This document shows positions 46,578 to 57,500 of a stretch of 64,000 bases of DNA, one piece after another. Made by a program: the position numbers and the translations under genes. Source of the DNA: Pseudomonadota bacterium (lineage in GTDB: Bacteria; Pseudomonadota; Gammaproteobacteria; Steroidobacterales; JBCBZW01); contig JBCCWS010000024.1 in assembly GCA_039193195.1 (NCBI GenBank), forward strand, positions 1 to 64,000. The letters are read 5' to 3'. The notes beneath the pieces are model-generated. The model saw nothing but the letters and a program-made list of their open reading frames with translations. It was not told where the DNA came from and made no database searches. Position 1 is the stretch's first letter. Each line of letters starts with the position of its first letter.

Positions 46578-49500
46578 TCATGCCGCCAAGGGTGAACCAT
46601 CGCCACCCCGAACCAGGGCGACGATCTTATCCTCGTGTCGACGCACGCTGACCGCTACGGTGCGCCCGTGGGCGACCACTGTCGCCACCTGCTGCGTCTC
46701 ATCCACAGTGGCTACCTCGAAGTCGGAGGGTCGACCCTGCAACCCAGTGCCGAAGCTCTTGGCCACGGCCTCCTTGGCACACCAGAGGCGCAGGGCATAG
46801 TCTTCGCGCGCATCCATTGGCCGGGACGCCACCAACGCCCGCTCCGCGGCAGTCAAGGCACCGTCGAGGAACGAGCCAAGTTCGACGCGTCCGAGCGTCT
46901 CCAGATCAACGCCCACTTCGTGCTGTCCGTGGGTAACCGCTGCCAGGCACATACCGCCCACGTGGGCGAGGGAGACGGCGGGCATCTGAATGTCCAGCCC
47001 CGTTGCGTGAACCTGGGGCCGACCCTGCCCGTCGTGGCCGACCGTGATGTCTGCCGGGCATAGGAGCAGACCCTCGGTTTGCGCGAGCCAGTAGCGAACG
47101 GCCTCCTTGAGTGCGAGGCGGCCAACGATCCACTCACTCATTTGCTTCGGATTTAGGCGCAGCTCATGCCACTCGGCCCGCTCAGCAGCGCTCAGCACCG
47201 TGAAGGCGAGCAGGCGCTTCCAGACGGCACCGGCATCCTCCAAGAACCCATGGGGGAACGCGGGCAGATACCAAACGACAGCGTCGGCCTCGGCCTCCGG
47301 GAAGAGTGGCGTCCAGTCCTCACCGAACCAACCCTCGCGCGGGTTCGTTCGCGCCTCATAAAAGCTGTGGGGCACGCGAAAGAAACGGTCGCGCCAGCCG
47401 CTGATGCGCAGGACGGCGTGACCTTCGCTGTCGAGACAGTCGAAGCTACCGCCGAGGAAGCGGGCGTTGGAGGCGTCGCCATCGAGGAAGCCGAGGCGAC
47501 CACGCAGGTAGCAGTCACCCGTGTCCTCGCGATGGGCCTGCAGTAGCTCGATACGGCCGATGCTGGAGGGGAAGGACGAGAAATCCGTGCCTAGACTCTG
47601 CGCCAACCAAAAGGCCGTCAGATGGCCGATCGAATCGAGTAGCACGGGATTTAGGAAGAACCCGTTGGCGTGCTCCTCCTCGAAGAAGCCGCCGGTTGGC
47701 GTGTTGGCAAGCCGCAGATCCATACCCGTCTCATCGAAGGCCAGGAGGCTCGCTACGGAGTGGAACAGGGGACCGTGGAACATGCCCGTGGTGTAGAGGT
47801 CCGCGTCCTCCCACAGGGGCGCACGCGGCGAGCGCAGCGCTTCCACTAGACCACCGTCAGGCAGGGGCGCCTCGGCGAAGATCACCTCGCCCTCCACCAA
47901 TAGCTGCCCCATCTCATCTTCCAGCCAAGCCCTTACGCGCGCGCCGCTGTTGCCCCGCTTAGCCCGTAGGCGAATCGTGCGCGTCCCCGCATCTACGGCC
48001 ACCCAGTTGAAGGCTTGGACATTCTCCAGAGCCACCACGAGCGGTTGATCCGTGAGCAGAGCCGCGACTTCCACCAACATTTCAAGGCTCACGCTAAGCG
48101 GCGATACGGGCAACGCCATCAGGGACGGATCGAGGTCGGATACGCTGCGCGCATAGAGTACGTGATGACGTAGGAAGCGCTGACGCGCGAGGTCGAAGTC
48201 GAACTCGGCCGTCACCTCCGTCTGCGAGTGCGTGAGGATGCGAGAGACAAGGGCACGGCCGGGCGCGGGCGGTTCAACCTGCGGGGCGGCCAGGGCGGGA
48301 ACATCGGCTTGCACATGCGGGGGCTGGGAGACCGACACGGTGGTGCCCGGAATCGTTCCCCCCAGGGCGTCGAAGACGCGCGTCTGCTGATGGAGGAAGT
48401 CCTGCATCAAACCGAGGTGCGCGCGCATTAGGTCGGTGGCCGCATCACCCTCGCCAGCCGTATCAGCCGTATCAGCCGTGGGTGGTGCTAGGGAACGCCC
48501 CTCCGGAACAGGGAGCGCCGCCGGCAGGGCCTCGTGGACGGTGGCGGGCAGCTTCGGCACCATCGCCTCGCGCAGCTCGGCCACCGTATCGTCGTCCAAG
48601 CGGATGTAGGGCAACGTGTTGGGCACAGGCAATGCGGGCCGCAGCCCCTTGCCCGCGTAATGCTCGGCGTCCGTGCGGCATACCTGGCGCCCGGCGTAGA
48701 GGGCTTCCCAGCGCATGGACTGGCCTGCGGCGTAGAGTCGACCGAGCAGCTGCTGCAAGACCTGTAGATCAGGCTTCGAGCGGCTGTTGGCGGAAGCGGC
48801 CACGTGCGGTCGGTCGCGCAGAATATCGTCGACAAAGGAGGTGAGGTTGCCGGACGGCCCCACTTCTAAGAAGTGGCGTACGCCGTCCGCGTACAGCTGC
48901 TCAACGGTCTCGACGAACTTCACGGTGGACGCCCACTGTACCGCTGCCAGGTGCCGCTTCTGGCCAGCCTCAGCGGGGAAAGGCTCAGCATTCACACAGG
49001 AGTACACGGGCACCGCGGGCTCGACGAACTCCACCTCCTGCAGGAAGGACTCGACGGCCTCCGCCACGGGCGAGAAGAGCGGCGTATGGTACGCCCGGTC
49101 GAAGGGCAAGAACACGCAAAGGCCACCACGACGGCGAAGCTCCGCGGCCACCTCCTCCATCTTCTCCTGAGAACCGAACAGAACCGTTTGGTTCGCGCAG
49201 TTATCGAGCGCCAGGTGCACCTCGCCGTTGGACTGCGCGATGAGCGACTGTACGTCTTCCCTCGGCACAGCCCCAACCGTCAACAACGCCCCGCGGGCCA
49301 CGGCACCGGCCGCCTCCATGGGTTCGTACATACGGTTGAGGTTGCGGATATGATCGCGCAGCTCGTCCTTGCTCTCGAGACGGATCATGCCCGAAGCCAC
49401 GAGCGCGCTGTTCTCGCCACTCGAGTGCCCCACCATCACGTCGGCCGTTACCCCGCACGCCTTGAGCAGGTGAAAGATTGCCTGGTTGGCGATGAACATG

Positions 49501-51488
49501 GACTCGGAACCGATGCGCAACGTGTGCAGCTGCGATGCGAGCCATTCGCGGTTCTCGTCCGTGACGCCGTTGGGAGGCATGAACACGGCGCTGGAGGGTG
49601 AGAACTCGCGCTGTCCGGCGAAGATGCCGTCCCAGAAGTCGAACCACTGGCGTACCTGAGGAAACGCGAGAGCGAGCTCACAGAGCATACCGTGGTACTG
49701 AGCCCCTTCACCGGGGAACAGGAAAGCGACCTTGCCGCCGAGCGGCTTTGCGCTGAAATACATGCCGCTGCGCGTCTGGAACTGTAATCGACCGCGATCG
49801 GCGAGACGCTTTCGCGCGCGGCCGAGCTTGTCGCGCAGATCCTCTATGCTGGTAGCGACGATCGCCAAACGCTGACGACCGCCTTCGCTGCGCTCCGACG
49901 CCGTGTAGGCGATGTCGCGCAAGCGCGCGCCTGCCTTATCGCAATCCGCTGCTACCGTCTCCAGCTCGCTCACCAAGGCCTCGCGGTCGTCACCGCTCAT
50001 GACCACCAACTCGCTCGACCACTCGTAGAGCGCGGAGCCCTCAGCTTCGACGTTACTGTCGAACTCCTCGAGCACGGCGTGGGTATTGATCCCACCGAAA
50101 CCAAAGGCGTTCACCGCGGCGCGGCGCGGCGCCTCCCCCGCTTGCACCCACGGTCGCGTGTCCGTGTTCACGCAGAACCGCGTTTGCTCGAGTTCGAGCG
50201 CAGGGTTTGGATCCTCGCACAAGGTCGGCGGCAAGGTGCGGTGATAGAGCGAAAGCGCCATCTTGATCAACCCGGCCACCCCTGCCGCCGGGATCGTATG
50301 GCTAATCATCGACTTCACTGAGCCGATGGCTGCGGATGGCAGACGCCCCTCGCGACCACCGAACACTTCCGTCAGGGCGCCGATTTCAGTCTTGTCGCCG
50401 AGGGGTATTCCAGTACCGTGAGCCTCGAGCAAGCCGACGCTCTCCACGGGAACACCGGTTTGGCGGTAGGCGCGCTGCATGGCGAGGATCTCGCCGTCGC
50501 GATTCGGGGCAAGCAAGCCTAGGGCTCGCCCGTCACTGGAGTGACCAACGCCCTTCACCACCGCGTAGACCCGGTCGCCGTCGCGGCGAGCATCATCCAG
50601 GCGCTTCAACACTACAGCGCCAAGGCCTTCCCCAAGCAGCGTACCGTCGGCCCGAGCGTCGAAGGGTCGCGGGGCGTTGCTATCCGAGAGTGCGCCTAGC
50701 TGCGTAAACACCGCGAGCACCTCTGCCGGCATGCTAGCGTTGACGCCGCCGGCGATCATGAGGTCGCTATCGCCACGCCGAAGCTCCTCGATGGCTGCAC
50801 CCACGGCGAGCAGAGACGAGGCACAGGCGGCATCGATGATGTAGTTCGGCCCCTTTAGATCGAGGCGATTGGCAATACGCCCGGTCATCACGTTAGGTAC
50901 CAAGCCTGGCGCAATGTCGGCATTGAAGGGGGGTAGCTTGGCGAGCATCTCCTCGCGCAGGCGATCGAAGGCATCATCGGGTGCATCTGGCAGGAGGCCG
51001 CGCAGGAGCTCCACGGTCTGATCGACGACGACCCCGTGCTGAACGACGTTCGCATTGCCGCGATGCAGGTAGGTGCTGTGACCGAGAATGACGCCCGTCT
51101 TGGTGTGATCCGCCTCGAGATAGCCCGCGTCCACCAGCGCGTCTCGAGCGATCTTCAGGGCTAGGAAGTGATCGGGCTCACCGCCGTCTACGGAGTTGGG
51201 CATGATGCCAAACTCGAGGCTGTCAAAGGCGTAGAGATCGCGCAGGAATCCTCCAGCAGTGGTGGAGATCCGATTGCGGTCTGCATCGTCCGGCAGGTAG
51301 TGGCGCTCAGCACCCCACTCCGGCAACGGTTCACCGATCGCGCTTACCTGGCCGAGGATGTTCGACCAGAAGTGCTCTAGGTTTCGAGCTCCGGGGAACA
51401 TGCAAGCCATGCCCACAATGGCGACATCCGCGTTGGCGGTGTTCGCTTCTGGCTCGGCCGTGCCGCCGATCGGATCGTGATCGCTCAT
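46578..51488 (-). CDS. PKS2: polyketide/secondary-lipid synthase, KS-AT-DH-PPTase
   Basis: 1636 residues. KS (about 20-475) with Cys222 in DAACASS, His357 in EAHGTG and His398 in SMISHT, so it is a catalytic ketosynthase, not a chain-length factor. AT (about 585-900) with Ser689 in GHSSGE. A linker follows (about 940-1075), then a double-hotdog dehydratase region (about 1085-1375) with His1108/1109 and D1285 in LLDSIGH. A C-terminal Sfp-type phosphopantetheinyl transferase (about 1445-1620) shows VGVDLE (D1528, E1530) and WCAKEAVAK (K1572, E1573). It has no ACP or KR of its own, so it must work with PKS1 and/or the separate ACP. Confidence 0.93.
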   Translation of the reverse strand: MSDHDPIGGTAEPEANTANADVAIVGMACMFPGARNLEHFWSNILGQVSAIGEPLPEWGAERHYLPDDADRNRISTTAGGFLRDLYAFDSLEFGIMPNSVDGGEPDHFLALKIARDALVDAGYLEADHTKTGVILGHSTYLHRGNANVVQHGVVVDQTVELLRGLLPDAPDDAFDRLREEMLAKLPPFNADIAPGLVPNVMTGRIANRLDLKGPNYIIDAACASSLLAVGAAIEELRRGDSDLMIAGGVNASMPAEVLAVFTQLGALSDSNAPRPFDARADGTLLGEGLGAVVLKRLDDARRDGDRVYAVVKGVGHSSDGRALGLLAPNRDGEILAMQRAYRQTGVPVESVGLLEAHGTGIPLGDKTEIGALTEVFGGREGRLPSAAIGSVKSMISHTIPAAGVAGLIKMALSLYHRTLPPTLCEDPNPALELEQTRFCVNTDTRPWVQAGEAPRRAAVNAFGFGGINTHAVLEEFDSNVEAEGSALYEWSSELVVMSGDDREALVSELETVAADCDKAGARLRDIAYTASERSEGGRQRLAIVATSIEDLRDKLGRARKRLADRGRLQFQTRSGMYFSAKPLGGKVAFLFPGEGAQYHGMLCELALAFPQVRQWFDFWDGIFAGQREFSPSSAVFMPPNGVTDENREWLASQLHTLRIGSESMFIANQAIFHLLKACGVTADVMVGHSSGENSALVASGMIRLESKDELRDHIRNLNRMYEPMEAAGAVARGALLTVGAVPREDVQSLIAQSNGEVHLALDNCANQTVLFGSQEKMEEVAAELRRRGGLCVFLPFDRAYHTPLFSPVAEAVESFLQEVEFVEPAVPVYSCVNAEPFPAEAGQKRHLAAVQWASTVKFVETVEQLYADGVRHFLEVGPSGNLTSFVDDILRDRPHVAASANSRSKPDLQVLQQLLGRLYAAGQSMRWEALYAGRQVCRTDAEHYAGKGLRPALPVPNTLPYIRLDDDTVAELREAMVPKLPATVHEALPAALPVPEGRSLAPPTADTADTAGEGDAATDLMRAHLGLMQDFLHQQTRVFDALGGTIPGTTVSVSQPPHVQADVPALAAPQVEPPAPGRALVSRILTHSQTEVTAEFDFDLARQRFLRHHVLYARSVSDLDPSLMALPVSPLSVSLEMLVEVAALLTDQPLVVALENVQAFNWVAVDAGTRTIRLRAKRGNSGARVRAWLEDEMGQLLVEGEVIFAEAPLPDGGLVEALRSPRAPLWEDADLYTTGMFHGPLFHSVASLLAFDETGMDLRLANTPTGGFFEEEHANGFFLNPVLLDSIGHLTAFWLAQSLGTDFSSFPSSIGRIELLQAHREDTGDCYLRGRLGFLDGDASNARFLGGSFDCLDSEGHAVLRISGWRDRFFRVPHSFYEARTNPREGWFGEDWTPLFPEAEADAVVWYLPAFPHGFLEDAGAVWKRLLAFTVLSAAERAEWHELRLNPKQMSEWIVGRLALKEAVRYWLAQTEGLLLCPADITVGHDGQGRPQVHATGLDIQMPAVSLAHVGGMCLAAVTHGQHEVGVDLETLGRVELGSFLDGALTAAERALVASRPMDAREDYALRLWCAKEAVAKSFGTGLQGRPSDFEVATVDETQQVATVVAHGRTVAVSVRRHEDKIVALVRGGDGSPLAA

Positions 51489-51564
51489 CGTATTGCGTGC
51501 CTCGCGGTCTCATGGTGGTGATGCCTGTGAGGCGCACGCACCTTGCCGTCTCGTTAGGAACCGG

Positions 51565-51591
51565 GGCGCAGTACCGCGCAGGCACTGCGCC
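51565..51591 (-). repeat. Inverted repeat between PKS1 and PKS2
   Basis: GGCGCAGT (51565-51572) and ACTGCGCC (51584-51591) form a perfect 8-bp stem with an 11-base loop, right after the PKS1 stop. No U tract follows. It may be an mRNA 3'-end stabiliser or weak attenuator within the operon. Confidence 0.4.
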
Positions 51592-51597
51592 ACCGTG

Positions 51598-54500
51598 TCA
51601 GACGCAGATCTCGCCCTTCCAGGTGCCACCCAGACGATTGAGCGCTGGACTGGACGTGCACTCCAGACGCTCGATGTACAGGCGCAGCCGACCGTCCTGG
51701 TCGACGAAAGCGACATCGGCCCGCACCTGATGGGGCGGGCGCTCCGGATACACTAGGAAGTGCATACGCGACGGCCCGAGCGATCCCTCACCAAAGCGCC
51801 GTACGCGGCCGAAGCGACTTGGCAGAGCGGACTCCGCCTCCATGGCGTGGGCCCAAAGCAGACCCATCTGGGCAGCCGCATCGGTCCAGCCTGGATCAAA
51901 CAACCAGCCATTGGACGCCCGTACTTGCGGCAGCCACTCGCTTGGCTCGCTCGCCTGCACTTCAGCCAAGGCCCCGTGGGCATCGATCCCCGCTAGGCGG
52001 GTAACAGTCTGGAAACAGGGACCGTGGAACAGGCGCTCCTGATAGGCTTGGCGCGCCGACACCGGCGACGCCGCCGGGTGCAGGACAGACTGGTATGCCG
52101 TGGGTTCAGGGACCTCGCTGGCCAGGCGAACGATGCCGCGGTAGTGCGGCGGTCCGGCCAGCCCCGCCGTACGCAGCTCCAGAGCCACCTCGAAGTCGGC
52201 ATCCCCGCTCTCAGTCACGGGCCGGCTGACCAGCACTTGAGCGTCGAAGCCACCGTCATCTAGGCGCAAACCGCGCATCACCCGCAGATCCACCACCTCG
52301 GTGACGTAGCGATTCGGCCATAGGCTGCCAGCGCATTCGGCGAACAGCTCGACCGCGACCGCAGCGGGTAGCACCGGAATGTCATCTAGCAGGTGCTCGG
52401 CGAGATAGTGGTCCAGGCCCGTGTGGATTCGTCGGTACAGCAGCACCCCGCCCTCGCTGGACGTCGACTGCATGCCCGCCAGCAGTGGCCACTTCGGGCC
52501 CTCCCCGGTCACGGCCTGGATCAGCGGCGTAGCGCTTTCGGCTCGCCAGGCGCCCGCATCTAGCTCGTGCTGCTCCCAGGGACCCTCGCCAAACACCACT
52601 TCCACATCTTCCAAGGGGGCGTGCACGATCTCGTCGAAGAAAGCGGCGGCACCGCCCGCAGCAGGCACCAGGCGCACCCCGCGCGACTCAAACTTACGTC
52701 GCGTCTCGGGCGTGACCATCCCCTGGCCGTGCCGGCTGCCCTCCCAGGGCCCCCAGTTCATGGCGGATACCTTCACCCGCCCGTGCCACAGGGCGTGCAG
52801 TTGGCACGCCATGCGGTTGAGTAACTCGTTTGCCGTAGCGTAGTCCGTCTGCCCACTGTTGCCGTAGCGACCGGCCACCGAAGTAAAGAGCGCGAAGAAC
52901 TTCAGCGTATCCGTACGCAAGCGCCGGGCGAGGAGAAAGGCGCTATCGACCTTCGTGTCGAAGACGCGAGCGAAGCTGTCGGGCGTTTTGTCCGCGAGGA
53001 GCTTGTCCTCGAGGATACCGGCGCCATGTACGACGCCATCGACGCGGCCGAAACGAGCGTACAGGTCGTCTAGCGTCGATGCGACCTGCGCCTCGTCCCG
53101 GACGTCGCAAACGCGATACTCGACGGTGGCCCCCAGGGCTTGAAAGTCAGCGAGGTTGGCTAAGATTTCCCGATCCTGCAGGATCGATTGGACTCGCCGA
53201 TTCACATCGACCGGCCGCAGGGCTTCACCGCTTGCTTGGGCCTCTCGCAGGAGCTGACCACGCAGTGCATTCGCGTCCAGTCCCTCGTAGGCCGCTGGGG
53301 TCGCCTCGGGCAACGGTTTGCGGCCAGCCAGCACCAAGGTAGCTCCGGTGGCTGCGATCGTCCGCAGCACTTCTGCCGTCACCCCGCGGGCACCGCCTGT
53401 AGCGAACACGATCCAATCCGCGCAAGGCAAGCGCAGGGGACTGGGCGCTTCGCTGCGCTGTACCGGCACAGCAACGGATCGGAACACGTGGCGAACCCCG
53501 CCGGGGTATCCCGTCTCGATCCGCCCACCGGGCAAGCGCAGCTCCGTCAGCAGCGTGGTCGCCAACTCATCGATCGGTCGAGCAGGATCCAGATCGACCA
53601 CCTTGAGCTGTGCCTCAGGCCATTCCTCGCCTACAGACTTTATGAGGCCCACGACGCCCCCCTGGGGCGCGACACCGCCGATCCGATCCTGGCCACGGCC
53701 GAAGCGACCACCGAGCGCTGTACCGGCGACTACCCGGCCGCCCTGCGACAGCTCCGCCCCGCCGGCGCGAAGCAGCTGAGCAAAGGCCTTCTCCGTCCAC
53801 CCGGTGACCGTGCCAAACCCCTCCAATGAGGTACTCCCCAACGCCAGTACGGGCGCCGACAGGCACGCGGTGTGGATCACACCGCGAAGTGGACCATGCT
53901 CGGCTTGTACCTGCGCGAGCCACGCTTCGAACGCAGTCTCATCGACGGCCGCCGGAATGTCCCAGTAGGCGACTGCAACACCAGGCTCCGCCTGTAGCTG
54001 AGCCTCGACGGCGTCGGCCACCTGCGCCGATAAGCCGCTATGCCGTGTAATCACGAAGAGGCCAGCGGCAAGCGGATCGACCGTCACCCCACTAACACCC
54101 TCCGGCTGCGCCTGAACGATGAACCGGGGCAGAGCGGCGCAGCCCGCTTCCTCCGCCCCGGTCAACTCAAAAGGGGCTGCAGCAGCCTCCTTCTGCGTTG
54201 CACCTGCGCTTAGCCAGTCGATCATGCCCTGCAGCGTGGTCTGACCGTTTAGTGCCTCGGTGACCTCGTCCTCCCGGCCTCCGACGAGCGCCGCCGGGAG
54301 TTGCTTGGTCAGGGCGCCGACGATCTCAACTCGCTTGATCGAGTCGATGCCGAGATCGGCCTCCAGGTTCTGGTCGAGGCCGAGCATGCTCTGCGGGTAA
54401 CCCGTGCGCTCTTCCACGATGCCGAGCAGCAAGCTCTTGACCGACTCCGGGTCGCCACTGCCCGCTGCGGCGGCTGTCGCCGGCGCAGGTGTCGGAGCTG

Positions 54501-57500
54501 GCGTTGGCGTTGGTGCCGGTGTAGGCGGCGGTGGGGGCACGGCCGCGACGGGCGCAGGGACGGGTGCGGGTGCGGGTGCGGGAACGGGCGCTGGGGCGGG
54601 AGCGACTACGGCTGCTGGCGCGGGCACCTCCACCGGCGCCGCAGTCGGGGCAGGCGCCGCGACCTGGGGCACCACCGGTGCAGCCACCCGTCGCACGCGC
54701 GGTGCCGCGCGCCGAGCCGCAAGCAACGCTCCGCCTTCGCGAGACGCCGCAGGCGTGCCGGTCAGGTAGGCGGTCATCACGCTCTCCTGCGTAGCCAGGA
54801 ACTGGCGCATCGTGTCTTGGTAGAGCGCGAGCACGGACTCCCGCTCACCTTCTAAGGGCGCGTAGTAATCCTGCGCCGGCGGTGCATCACCGCTTCCGGG
54901 TCGTTCAGACACGGTTGTCTCCTTGTGCAATGGTTGTTCTGGTCGAGAGGTCAGAGGGCTAGCTACCGGGTGGGCGGTCGCCGTGGCGACGCCCGGGAAT
55001 GTCGCCGCTCCAGGTGCCTGCGCGGGGGCGGGGGTGGGAGCAGTCGACGGGGAAGTTGGCGTGGGGGCAGTCGTGCTCGGCGCCGGCGCCGACGCGGCGG
55101 ACGTGCCTGTCATGACTGGAGGCGAGCTCGAGCTGAGCGCTGATTGGCGATCGGCGACTTCCTCAACGGTCAGCGGCTGGCGCGGCGCGTCGAGGGCGCG
55201 GCGTGCGGCACTGCCGTTGAGCATCCAGATGTGCGGCCCAATCTCCTGCTCGCGCGATGCAGACGCGAGGTTCGCTAGATCGATCTCGCGGCACTCTCGC
55301 TGTGCGAACAGCGGGCTAACATCCAGCTTAACGCCCTGGGTAAGCAAGGTACCAACACCCTGCACCAATCCTTTCAGACCACCCTCGTGATCATCGATAC
55401 GCACAACGCAATGCTCGCGACCCTCGAGGATCTGATCGATTAAGCTCGCCTGCACGTTCTTTGGTCCCAGACCGACGAAGACCCGTGCGCCATCCCGGTA
55501 CATGGCCTCAACCTCGGCCACGAACTCAACCGGTGAGCCGAGGTGCTCCGCGAGGATCCGGCGAATACCCTCGGGGCTGCGCTCGTGCGGCCTCGCAGTG
55601 GTGTTCGAGTAAACGGGGAAATCCGGCACGCGGAACGGTACCTGCGCCATGAAGTTGGCCAGTTCGGTAGCGGCCGGCGAGACAAAGGGCGAATGGAAGG
55701 CCGCCCCCACTTTGAGCGGCTTAGCGTCGAAGCCTGCCTCGAGCAAGCGCTCGACGGCGGCGCCAATCGACTCACGCGAACCTGAGAGGATGCTCTGCTT
55801 GGGCGCGTTGTGATTAGCCACCAGGACGTCGGTGTAATCCTGGGCGATCTGCTCGACATCGCCCCTGTCAGCCTGCACGGCCGCCATGGTGCCGAGATCG
55901 CGCCCTTTCGCGGCCTCGACAATAAAGCGACCACGGGCTTCGGAGAGGCGGATAAAGGACTCGAGATCGACAACGCCAGCCGCGTAGAGGGCGGCGTACT
56001 CGCCGTAGCTGTGACCGGCCGCCATATCGGGTTTGAGGCCGAAGCGCTGTAGAAGTTGCCACAGACCCGCCTCGACCACGCCTAGAGCCGGCTGGGCGAT
56101 CTCCGGACGCATCAGGGTGCCGACCGCCTCCTGCTCCTCCTGCGGCGACAACAAGGCTTGCGTGTAGATGAGCCGCGACAAGCGGCTGCCGGGCACCGCC
56201 CGCTCGATCTCGTCGGCGAGCCATTGATCCGCACCCTTGAGAACCTGCGCGATCTCCGGGAAGGCAAGCGCCACCTCGCGCAACATGTTCGGGTACTGCG
56301 ACCCTTGGCCGGCGAACATAACCGCTAACTGACCGCGACCAGCGAGCGGGCTGGCCGTGAACGCAGCCTGCGGCGGCAACGGGGCCCGCTCGGGGGCTCG
56401 AACATGCGCCAGCAGCATACGTAGGAAAGTAGGCAGATCGTCGCCGGCCCGTGCGACGAGGGTCGCCACTCGATCGCCTGGCGTGTACTGACGAGCGAGC
56501 GAGTAAGCCAGGTCACGCAGGGTCGGCTGGGCACCGGCTTCGAGCTGTGCCGCCACCTGCTCGATGCGCTCGCCCACTTCGTGCACGCCAGAACCTGAGA
56601 AGATCAGTAGCTCCGCGGGCCACGCGTCGCGAAGGGCTGCCCCCTCGTGCGCAGGTCGCTCCGCTGCGTGCTCCTCGAGGGTGACGTGGAAGTTGGTGCC
56701 ACCAAATCCAAACGCGCTGACCCCAGCCCGTCGCGGCCCATCGCTCACCCAAGGCTGCGCTTGATCGACGATGGTCAAGGGGCTATCGGCATCCGCGATG
56801 CGGGAGTTGGCCTTCTCCACATTCGCATGCGGAGGAAGCACCTTGTGATACAGGGCGAGGGAGGTCTTGATCAGCCCGGCGACGCCGGCCGAGGCTTTGG
56901 TGTGCCCGATCATGGTTTTGACCGAACCGATCACGGATTGCTTCGGCTTGGCCCCGTGCTCGCCGAGCAAGCGGGTCACGGTTTCAAGCTCAGCCGTATC
57001 GCCGGCGACGGTACCCGTGCCGTGGGCTTCAAATAGTCCGACGCTCTGCGGGGAGTAACCGGCTGCGTCGTAGGCGCGCTCTAGGGCGCGGATCTGACCG
57101 TCCGGGTGCGGTGCCGTCATGCTGCGCGCGCGACCGTCACTCGATCCCCCTACGCCCTTGATCACAGCGTAGATCCGGTCGCCGTCGCGCTCCGCGTCCT
57201 CGACGCGCTTGAGCACGAGCATCGCGATCCCCTCGGAGATGACGATGCCATCAGCAGACGTGTCGAAGGTACGACAGCGCCCGCGCGGACTTAGCGCCTG
57301 AGTTTTCGAGAAACACAGGTATCCGAACGGACCTTGCACCGTGTCGACGCCGCCGGCGACAGCAAGGTCGCTGCGGCCCGCCTCTAGTTCGCTCACCGCC
57401 TGATAGACGGCCGTGAGCGAAGAGGCGCAGGCAGAATCGACGATGTAGTTCAGGCCACCGAAGTCAAAGCGATTCGCGGCGCGGCCGGCAGCCACGTTCA

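Noticed and set aside
50060-51430. PKS2 ketosynthase as an inactive chain-length factor
   Set aside because: Cys222, His357 and His398 are all present.
54301-54855. Plus-strand frame rich in Gly/Arg opposite the PKS1 linker
   Set aside because: It is the antisense of a Pro/Ala coding repeat, which automatically yields long open Gly/Ala/Arg frames.
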